Positions 54,856 through 64,000 of a stretch of DNA of 64,000 nt are shown piece by piece. The DNA lies in NCBI GenBank assembly GCA_038503075.1, contig JBCAML010000011.1, positions 310,001 through 374,000 on the forward strand, read 5' to 3'. Source of the stretch: Gyromitra esculenta. Its lineage: Eukaryota > Ascomycota > Pezizomycetes > Pezizales > Discinaceae. The position numbers and the translations under genes are program-made. Position 1 is the stretch's first letter. Every line of letters begins with the position of its first letter. The notes beneath the pieces are model-generated. The model worked only from the letters and a program-made list of their open reading frames with translations. It did not search any database and was not told where the DNA came from.

Positions 54856-57349
54856 CTACACCCTCGTTCCCTCAGACTTGTGAGAAAACTCGAATCCCAC
54901 CCGCCCAAACGACTCTTTGAAACGCTCAACGAAACTAAACCCTTCTCCAAAATCAACCTCGTGAAAAGTAATAGCCAGTTCTTGCCAGGCCTGGGCCATT
55001 ATGTGCTCCCCACGAATCCGATACGCTTTCGAGCACTGAGCTAGGGATTCTGATAAATCCACTTCGTTGGGGAAACAACCGTGCTTTTGGATCGAGACCT
55101 CCCCCTGATCCCATGATTCCACAACCTCGTATCCCAAAGCATCCAAGATGCGCTTAACAGTTTCAATCATTCCGACTGTAGAGCTTAATCCGTTTTCTTC
55201 GTTGCGGGAATACGATTCCAGGAGAAATTGCAAGGCAGCGACCAAGGCGTAGCGAGGTTGCTGACTCGGTGGGTTAGTGTAGGTAGCTTCGAGGAGCTCC
55301 ACATATTTGAGGATATCCCCGGAAAATTCGGCCAGAGTTTTGCAATCTTCGGCGAGTAATTGTAAAGTCATTAAATTTTCTAGCAACTCTTTTCGGCAAT
55401 CCAGAACAGCGGGAGGCTCCGCGGACTCGGCTTCGCAAAACTGGCACTTGCACAGAAACCTCTGACTATAACTAGAGGCAAGAGGTAAAGGGCGAATCTG
55501 GACATGGTCATGTTGAAGGGTAATCTGCTCGCCCTTCATGATATTTTTTGTTGCTCGGATGACGATCATATCGCCTATTGTTGAACGGCGAGCTGTGGAT
55601 TGGCTCCAACAGGCATGACCGATAGGAGATAGCCCAATCCCAAATCCTATACTATATTTTTCCTCCCCCCGATCTAACACAAAGCCTTCGCGAACTAAGA
55701 AGTAACCAGTTGCTGTGCTACGCAGTGAGCTGACGAAAGAGTTATGCTCTTGGAAATCACGGATATCGAACCTATTTAGAAAGCGTTAGAATTTGTTTCG
55801 TATAGTGTTGGAGGTGACGGGATGGAACATACGTATTGACAACAGGCTTTCCGTCAACAAATATCTCCTGCATGTTTTGGATTTCATCACCCGCACCAAA
55901 GAACGGCAAGAACCTCTCAACCGTCGAAGGGTTATTATATATCCCTCTTGCTATATCTGAAACAGAGCAATCGTGGCCGTTGGTCTCGAATAGTCGGCCC
56001 GTAGTAAGGTCGATAACTACAGACTTTTCATCTGTTTCAGGGTAATAAGTGTGGGAAGCCTTTGTAAAGAGGAGCAATTCCCCAAACCTTATGTCCCTTG
56101 TGGCAAACAGGCCCCGTCCAGAGTTTGTGGTCCGCCGAAACTCTAAGGGCCCCGTAAAGTCAGCACAATCGAGTTTGACCGGTCCCTGGCCAGGCTCCAA
56201 GCTTGAAGTAAGACGCCTCAATTCTTGGAAATTGTATTGTCCAGTCTTTTCCTCCTCTAGTCGTCTAGAAACTTTGAGGATTTCACTGTTTACTCTCTTG
56301 ATCTGATCAATCTTCGCAGTTTTATCAGGCAATCCGCTGTACTTCAGGACAAGTTTGGCAAGATAATTTTTACAGCTCTTAAACCTTCGTGCTTGATACA
56401 GAGCCCGTGCTCCGCAAAATAGCGCCTTTTCGTTACCAGGATCCCTCCCCAAAACAGAACGAACGTCGTCCATAACCATATCGTGAAATTCAGCTGTTCC
56501 TTGCGCCAAACGAAGGTGAGCCAATGCACGACTAAGCCTGATATTGTTGATAGCGTCTGGATCACTCCCCAAATTTCTAATATCAGCGATTTCGAGACCA
56601 TCAGTATAGCTGGAACACCCCAGTATTAGCCATGTTATTTTAGGGGTACTACCGGTGGAACATAATTACCACTCAACAGCTTCGTGGAACCGTTCATCTG
56701 CATATAGCTTATTTCCCTCGTCCTTCCAGTCTGTAGCTGTTTTACCCAAGCGATGGCCCCGATGTTTCTGCCACTGGGGTGGAATACGGGCATCACCAGG
56801 TCTCAGCAGCAAAACATCGGAGATATGGTCAACACGAATGCTGGTCCCAATTTCGAGTTCTCCGCTTGCATTAGATGTATAAAATGGCTCTTTGATGATA
56901 AAAACCTGACCTTCAGAAAATAAGTCCTCCGAAGTCTGATTTTTATCTATATCCAATATCGGCAAGTGAACAAGTTCGCAATTTCCATGCTCATCTTCAG
57001 CTACAGTGAGAATCCCAGTCACCCCAGCTGGGAAAGTTACCGTGCGTAGTATGATACCGTGGCCTTTGTGGGCTCTCTCCAGACGTAAATCTTGAACATA
57101 CATCGCCTCTAGATCCCAAAAAGAGGCTGTTGATGGAGGATTTCTGTGTACAATATAGCTAACCCAGATCCCAGAGCTGGCGACACTATCTGCATATTTG
57201 CACGCAATATTGACCTGGAGGCTAATCAACTCCTTGCGAGATAATCCCTCGGGGGGCTTCCCACCCCGCCTGAGCGATGCCTCATGCAAAGCTTCTTGAC
57301 CAATCTTTGCTAAATCTGCGTAGTAGTCATAGTTATCAGGGGTATTCAT
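54856..57349 (-). CDS. TPR-SET domain protein, paralogue 1 (SET site degenerate)
   Basis: A 790-residue protein in three exons: 57349-56670, 56609-55833 and 55771-54856 (introns 60 and 61 nt). The N-terminal 210 residues are family-specific (GHGIILRTVTFPAGVTGILT; EGQVFIIKEPFYTSNASGEL). A TPR block follows (DWKDEGNKLYADERFHEAVE, then CYTDGLEIADIRNLG). The SET part starts at PVKLDCADFTGPLEFRRT, with NSGRGLFATRDIRFGELLLF. The later SET motifs are altered: the usual NHxC block is IGHACWSQS, and the position of the catalytic Tyr reads GEQITLQHDH. A post-SET Cys cluster remains (FLCKCQFCEAE). A lysine methyltransferase fold is likely, but activity is doubtful. It lies in tandem, same strand, with paralogue 2. 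Confidence 0.9.
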
Positions 57350-58215
57350 CTCGAAAGAGGGACCGAAGTTTATAGAGGATCGGGCTCGAGTGCTCTGAGT
57401 TTTTTTCAAGTTTTTAGGGATTGAGAGGGATCGAGGGTTTAAAGAGCAATGCCAGTCGGTGGGGGTTTCTATGCTTACAGTGAAAAAAAGTAACAAGGCA
57501 AGTGAGTTTCAGGTCTCAATAGAATAATTGATCTATTTATTTTTCTTAGTAGGGCGAGGATATGTACGTGCAGTGACTACGTGCAGTAGCTAGACCTCAA
57601 ACTTGATAATAACGCAACGGCCGCAAATCCCTAGTACCAGGATGTTGAATAGAAATCTTAAATTCATCAGAGTTTTCGTAAGACTAACGAGTTGGCTGTT
57701 GTTAAGGTACAAAGGAACGGTTCCGATTGGCGTAAATCAAATATCTGAATATTCTTCCCAGGAGTACGATACTTCGTACTAAAAGATGTTTCATATGCAG
57801 CTAACCGCTAGGCTCAGTTAGTTCCGTTCCCCCTCCCCCCAGGGAACCGCCATTTTCCCGTTTTTCTAGAGTTGGTTTCTCGAATTACTTCAAACTTCAA
57901 TATATGGCGATTTTCTAGGAAAGGTGTTGGTAGCATCAGCGTTGTAGGAATACGTCAGCTTTAGAGGCATTCGTAACAGCACCAAGTGATACATTTACAC
58001 AAGATTCTCACACCAGGAGATATACATGTATTATAATATGCTCCTTCGAACCCTCCACATCTCCAAGGCTAATATGTAGATTGGTGCATCTACTCCTAAG
58101 TCGAGTTAACGAAATGCTGTGATTATGGCACCCGTTACTCTAATTCTCACTCAAGTCTCCATTTAAATCCTTCGACCTCACATCCCACACGAATACATAC
58201 AGAAACCAAAAGCCC
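57350..58215. other. Spacer between tandem TPR-SET genes
   Basis: Promoter of paralogue 1 and 3' flank of paralogue 2. A short stretch at 57538-57556 (ctatttatttttcttagta) resembles the reverse complement of the 15.6-kb LINE terminus, but I saw no target duplication. No gene was seen. Confidence 0.55.
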
Positions 58216-60680
58216 TTACTGCGCCAACTCAAATGTACCTCCATATACCTCAGGAAAGCTTACCCTCTCGCCAAAAACAACCTCATAGAAATCAACCGCA
58301 ACATCTTGGTAAGCTTTCCCCATCAACGAATTACCGCACATATCATATGTCTCCGCAACCTGGACAAAGAGATCCGGCAAACTCGCATAATCTGGTATTT
58401 GGCCATACCGCCTAAAAACGACTTTACCTTCTTCTGGGTTTTCTTCGATCTCGTAGCCTTGAGCTTCTACGATACGTTTTGCAGTCTTGATAACATCATC
58501 GAAACGCCTCAAGGCCACGTATATCTTGGTGAGGATTTTGAGCCCCTTCACGAGCGCACAGCGGGGTTGCTCAGTTGGAGTTTTCTTATAAGTATCTTCA
58601 AGAGACTTAATAAGTCGAACAATCTTAGGAAGGGCACTAGCTAAGCCTTTCACAGTTGGCTGTATAAAAATCGACTTGAAATTCGAGATCTTTTCCAGTA
58701 GCGTCTCTCGGTTACTTCGAACGGTGAGGGGTTCCTGGCTCTCGGCAGTGCAAAGACAGCAGTTGCATGTAAATCCCCAGGCTTCAAAAGATTTTTGACG
58801 GGAGGTGATATTGTCGTAGGTGATGTACCCAAACGTAATCTGTTCACCCTTCTTCATATCCGTAGTTGCTCGTACAATCATCATGTCCCCAATGAAGGTT
58901 CGATAAACTGAACCTGGGCCCCAGCAAGCATGGTTGATATAGGATGGCATTATCCAAATACCGGAACCAGTATTATCTACACCACGGCTCTCGGAATCAA
59001 GATCCGCACCTGCCATCTCAAGGCTGTCAGTCGTGGTGCTAATTAGATTGCAACCAAAACCATTAAATCTTCGGACCTCATGGACAAAGAATCTATAATC
59101 AATTTAGTATTTCCCCAGGAAACTTGAGGACTTGAGCCATACGTGTCAACAATTGGCCTCCCGTCAACATATCTTTCTTTCACGCTTTCGTAGGTTCCAC
59201 TATAGAGCTCCAGTATTTCCTCCGATTTCGACGGATTGTTGTATAGATTTTGAATAACAGCTGTGATAAGCTGAGAGGCGCAGCTCACTTTCATTTCGCC
59301 TGCTACCAGGTCGACCATAAGTGACAGTCCGTCCGTCTCAGGGTAACAGACTTGAAAAGCCTTTGTGCAGAGAAGAAGCTCTCCAAATTTCACATCCCTT
59401 GTCGTGAAAAGACCCCTCCCAGAATCCTTCGTATTTTGCAAATGCACCGGGCCCACGAAGTCAGCGCAGTCAAGCTTGACCGGTCCATTTTCTGTACTTG
59501 AGGTAAGATTCCTCATCTCGTGGAAATCGTATCTCCCAGCCCGTTCCTCTTCCAACCGTTTATATACTTTGAGGAGAATTGATCTACCGTCTTTATTCTT
59601 GGGATAGTTTCGGACAAGAGTTGTTAGACGAATTTTACAATCTTCGAATTTCCGAGCCAAGTAGAGAGCTTTCGCTCCACGGAACAAAGCTTTCTCGTCC
59701 ATGGGATCAAGAGTCTTTAGAACATAATCGGAATCCTCGAGGGCTTTCTCATGAAATCCAATTGAGATATACGCTTGTGAGCGATTCAATCTCAAGGTTT
59801 TAGTCAAAGCAATGTCGATCATATCAAGGCTGAGGCCTTGCGTATAGCTATCATATCTCAGGTCAATAACGAGATTTCACAAGCTATTACTCGGTATATA
59901 GTACCCAAAAAACTATATAGGGATAACTACCATTCGATAGCTTCATAAAATTCTCCCCTTCGAAAGAACACATTACCCTCTTCCTTCCAATCCACGGGAG
60001 TTCTCTGAGGTGGCTTAACATGTAATTGCCACTTCAGTGGAATCCGATTGTCGCCAGGGCTCAAGAATATAATATCCGAAACATGGCTAACATACACCCC
60101 AGCTCCTCCAGATGCGTTATAGAAAGGTTCTTTAACGATAACGACCTGACCTTTAATTCATCTTATGCCCCATCAGCAGCGGGTTCCCCGCCAGCCAATA
60201 GTTTGCGAGCTGATCAGCGAGACGAACACTAATCCTGATTGAGATGAGGTCACGAGACAAACCTTCGGGAAGAACTTTCCTCCAATCCCGATTTCTATCT
60301 ATGTTGTGCAGAATAATAATGTCGCAGCCACCCCGTTCATCTTCTACTGCAGAAATTATTTCCATCATTTTAATGGGAGGCGCAATTGCACGTAGGAGAA
60401 GATAGGAACCACGATGATTGGTTTCAAGGAGTAGGTCATTGATATATGTCTGTGTAAGTGTAGAGAGGGGAACGATGGATGGTGGAAACCTATGCGAGAT
60501 AACACTGATTTGGGATTCGGTATCTCCATCTTTGCCTTGATGCTTAAGTTGGTTATTGATAAGATCCAAGCGAGATGGTCTTGTAGTGGGTTTCTGGCCT
60601 TTCTTAAGAGATGCGATTTGGAAGGCATCACGAGCATCTTGGAGAACGTGTGCATAGCGAACATCATGAGTAAGATCCAT
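58216..60680 (-). CDS. TPR-SET domain protein, paralogue 2 (SET site intact)
   Basis: A 739-residue protein in four exons: 60680-60263, 60150-59931, 59847-59143 and 59092-58216. Domain order equals paralogue 1: family-specific N-terminus (ending LPEG joined to QVVIVKEPFYNASGGAG), TPR (DWKEEGNVFFRRGEFYEAIE, then YTQGLSLDMIDIAL) and SET (PVKLDCADFVGPVHL, DSGRGLFTTRDVKFGELLL). Unlike paralogue 1 it keeps the canonical INHACWG and GEQITFGYITY motifs and the post-SET Cys cluster (FTCNCCLCTAE), so methyltransferase activity is plausible. The first intron (60262-60151, donor GTTTGT) has no counterpart in paralogue 1; the last two introns sit at the same positions. The substrate is unknown. The two probably arose by tandem duplication. 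Confidence 0.9.
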
Positions 60681-63600
60681 GATAATTGTTGTAGTAGGAA
60701 TTGATATTGACTCTGGAAAAGAAACAGAATTAATATGAATTCGAGATATAAACTGTTGGTTGCCTGAAGATTGTACGACAAGAAATTGTGTCACCACTTT
60801 CTGATAGACGCGTCACAAAATATCACCCGCAACCCCTCCGATAGTAGATGTTGGAGAAGCTTCCTAATGTAGGGGCCCTCCGGGTGAGCTCTCGGGGAAG
60901 GCTCGGAGACGGTAATTACATGTAGTGAGAGACATACCGAGTCCACGGGCACTCGGGAGGCTCTAGAGACCATTATACTAAATAATATACCTCTCTCCGG
61001 CAAAATCATGGATGCATTCAATCTGACACATTTGATATGGTTCAACCATGAACTCCAGGGCCTCAATCATGTTATATAATTATCAAGTCGAGATAGTTAC
61101 CAATGCCATCCAAGACCTGTCTCGAGCCCAGCCAATTTTTTTCTGGTACATTTAATCGATAGTACAACTCCGCCCATGTAAGTAGGAGACACGTGAGGTA
61201 CGAACCTTGGCGCCAAGGATCGAAGACTACAAGACTGCCAAAAACACTGCCCGGGGCCACTAAAATAGTCAACGTAAGAGAAAGTTTTCTAATCACAAGG
61301 CTACCAACGTTTCCTTTGCTAGGGCTTCTTGCCTCTACTCAAGTGGTATCAAGGTAACTAAACCTTTACAAGAATCTCAATTTCCCCAGCTATACAGGCA
61401 TCCAACATCTCTAGAATCTAAGACCTCAGTCAGCTATATGAGTAGGATCATGTCAATCTACTAGGCCAGAAAAACTAAATCAAAAGAACCAATTGGTCGG
61501 CTTATACATACTCATCCAACCTCTACACCACGCAGACAAGAGTTTCCAAACCCATTACTAATCCAAATTGAATCACCACTACTCACTCGCGATGCCAGCA
61601 AAAGTCATATAGAATCACTCGGCACAAATGCAGCACAGCGGTTAGAAAGGCAGCTGCATAAACATACGAAGGCAAAAAGTATATTCCTATAAAGCAGCAG
61701 AAAGAACTAGTTTACGAGATATTTTCCTGCCCCTTTCTCAAGGCAACGAAATTAAGCAAGCACAGATTCCACTAAAAGCAACAATCCACACTCCACGTAG
61801 TCCCCCTACTCGGATCTCTTAAACCATCGATATTAAGCTAAATTCTCTCATAGCTATGAATCCCATCTACATGTAGCTATCTGCTGATGATGAGGATTGC
61901 GTTTAGAAGCGGTGAAAATAATGGGGCGAGTCTGTACATGTTGTCATTGCAGGTCGATGTCAGCACCACATGACATCGTAAGTGCCGGTAGTCATCTTGC
62001 GTTCAGCGAGCTAGAATACGTGAGCAAGAACACCTGCCGGGTGTCCACGGGCTGAGGTTAGATATTTGAGACCAAACCAGCAATATATTCTTGAGATACG
62101 TCATAGTATTAGAAAATTCGTAGAATTCGACAAAGGCGCAGAACCCTAATTGTGTTCTGCAGTTACTTCTATGAGCGCAAGGTATCGTGACGATTACCTA
62201 CATGCAGCTTGAACTTTATACTGCACACGTAGTTATGTACGGCAGCAGAGCATCAATCGGTGAAAACACTCACGATTGAACCTTGGCCCACAGAAAAACA
62301 CAAATCCGAGCTAAGACCGTCAAGCAATATCTAATTCTCTCCGCTTACTAGAACGCAGGCTGCTCGGAGTAGCTCAGAGGCTTACCTCCTGGTCATCGGG
62401 AGAAATTACCGAACCTTATATTTTCAACCGTTCAAACACTAGACAGCTTCAAAACCGAGCTTCAATACACAAAGAAAAAGAGTCTCAATCCTGCGAGACA
62501 AAACCGTATTTTAGTGGCCAGGCAGAGCTTACTGCAGCAACTCACCAGGACGTCGGAAGATCCACCCGGCCATATCCAATATAAAACCACCATCCACGAA
62601 GAACGGAACCGTAATTCCCCTAGTACTCCACATTCCAAATAGAAAATTCGGATGACGATTCAAAAAAATTCCATAGCTGCATAGCCGCGAGGGCCGGGTT
62701 TAAAAAACAAAAAACAAAACTTAAAATCGCTGATTTCAAATGCAAAGCCCACGGGACGTTAGTGGCAAAGACTCGGCACCTATCACTAGAGCACAGGGAG
62801 GGCAATCCTCGGTTTAAAAGGTCCGATTTATAACCCTAACCTCAGGACCAGTTCTTTCTTCAATTGTGGCAAAAACGGTAACAGAGGGTCGGTGGCAAGA
62901 AGGCGAAACCCTCAACAAAATCGTTACCATGGATAGGGAGGGGGTCAACACTTTGATTCACCACCTGTCACTTGTGCTAGGACGATGATCGATCGAGAAC
63001 CGTCGAGGGTGATTGGAGAAAACTTTTTGCCACTTTGGAGATTAAATATTAATCAGGCGAGGAGGCTTGGAGATTATTCCAGACTGAAGTGACCGACTAA
63101 CAGCAATGCCTTGCAGGGGGTAAAAGGTCAGCTGCTTCACGTCATGTCACTCGATGCAGGACGACAATTAGAATCCCCACCGAAGACCGCTGTACTGTCG
63201 AGGCCTATAGCCAACTTAGTGATTTTGCAAGACAGCTTACAGCCACTCGAATTGGAACTATATCGCTCAATTTCCGTCCGAGAGTACTATGGAAATCGAC
63301 CGATCTAAGGAACCGCCCAGATTGATATTCGAGTGATAGTCCACTTTCCTAATCGCCTCAAGCGTAGCAATGGTTTTGACAAAGCACGCTTAGACATCCC
63401 CGGTAGCGATATCTCGTCCATCTTTTTTCAGGCTCAAAGCCATCCCCGTGCAAGTTTTTTTTTCTCGGTGAGTTTTAGTCCCATCGGTGGTAAAGTACGG
63501 TTTGGGAAAGAACAGATCGATCAGTGATGTTTCGTTCTGTTCCGTTACACAAGCACGGCCGGACTATTTCGTGTGAATATTCCTGTTCTTTTAAACCTGG

Positions 63601-64000
63601 CTAGCAAAGCGTCGTGATGCAGAAATGAGTGTTTTTCCTACGTCGGACGGGCTGTCGTTCCATTCTACTCATGAGGAGTCACTCGATCTCGTGCGTTACG
63701 CACTGCCAATACTACACCTAGGGACAGCCCCGACTGTGGAGTGTCGTGAGCAGATTCTGTTCTAAGAACAAATTCCACATGTCCTGAGTACGTGTAAGTA
63801 CAGTACAGACGCGTTATCAGCTGCCCTGTGGAAAACACGGGTGCATGGACATTGAACGCATCAGATTTGATTGGAGACGGGTTGCAGTTTCGCGTCCATG
63901 CTTGGCACACATGCAGCAACAACAATGGACACAGCAACGCCGTTGCTATCGGAACGTGACCCAATTGCCAGCAGATACCTCCCTAGTGAAAAAAAACAAG
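60681..64000. other. 3.3-kb terminal spacer without a gene
   Basis: Contains the paralogue 2 promoter, dispersed repeat copy B (60808-60970), a CTACATGTAG palindrome (61867-61876) and two TCACTCGA octamers (63147-63154, 63679-63686). All open frames are short and unlike proteins. Confidence 0.55.
60808..60970. repeat. Dispersed repeat, copy B (partner at 40031-40178)
   Basis: Starts gtcacaaaatatcacccgc and shares gagaagcttcctaat, cctcc, gggtg, tgagagaca and acgggcact with copy A in the same order. The copies are diverged, with small indels. No coding capacity or clear terminal repeats are visible. Confidence 0.6.

Noticed and set aside
62368..62400. tRNA-like box (agtagctcagagg)
   Set aside because: No second promoter box and no acceptor-stem pairing could be found.
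1..64000. CRISPR arrays, prophage, bacterial operons
   Set aside because: Split genes with fungal introns and no regularly spaced repeats; not expected in a fungal nuclear genome.

Overview
The window reads as nuclear DNA of a filamentous ascomycete (Pezizomycotina). Most recognised genes are split by short introns (about 50-110 nt) with GTRNGT-like donors and CTAAC/CTAAT-like branch sites. The gene set is eukaryotic and fungal: eIF2A, Grc3, Vps4, an AMSH-type deubiquitinase, prefoldin 6, an RNA polymerase I A34-type subunit and a mitochondrial transcription factor B. Genes are separated by long A+T-rich spacers holding remnants of LINEs and small inverted-repeat elements. I cannot place it below subphylum. 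I rebuilt gene models by hand from reading frames, splice sites and family knowledge; exon phases close in every multi-exon model given here.

Layout. 1-0.8 kb: 5' part of a mitochondrial succinyl-CoA:3-ketoacid CoA-transferase (minus), cut by the window edge. 5-7 kb: two small low-complexity proteins (minus). 8.2-9 kb: a protein of unknown family (minus) whose diverged paralogue lies at 24.1-24.9 kb (plus). 10.7-12.2 kb: argininosuccinate lyase (minus). 16.8-22.4 kb: mitochondrial transcription factor B (minus) and an AMSH-like JAMM deubiquitinase (plus), divergent from one spacer. 25.2-26.8 kb: a secreted BNR/Asp-box protein (minus). 29.9-32.6 kb: eIF2A (minus). 35.6-38.1 kb: Grc3 polynucleotide kinase (minus). 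38.4-39.4 kb: a broken borosin-type peptide alpha-N-methyltransferase gene (minus). 40.4-42.5 kb: amino-acid permease (minus). 45.5-49.2 kb: an intron-free TPR-CHAT protein (minus). 50.3-54 kb: a compact housekeeping group (RPA34-like, prefoldin 6, VPS4). 54.9-60.7 kb: two tandem TPR-SET paralogues (minus), one lacking key SET residues. 60.7-64 kb: no gene seen.

Genes acting in related processes: the AMSH-like enzyme and Vps4 both belong to the ESCRT/endosomal pathway, about 30 kb apart. RPA34 and Grc3 both serve rRNA synthesis or processing. These look like ordinary syntenic neighbours, not a cluster.

The most unusual observations are: (1) the decayed borosin methyltransferase; (2) a set of retroposition scars in which only the last 30-53 bp of a LINE (a hairpin-like 3' end plus a tetranucleotide tail) sits between 14-bp target duplications, with a longer 426-bp copy of the same family in the window; (3) a TPR-CHAT caspase-like protein; (4) a SET paralogue that looks catalytically dead next to one that looks intact; and (5) an octamer, TCGAGTGA, found far more often than expected. 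I did not find evidence of a complete undescribed multigene system.
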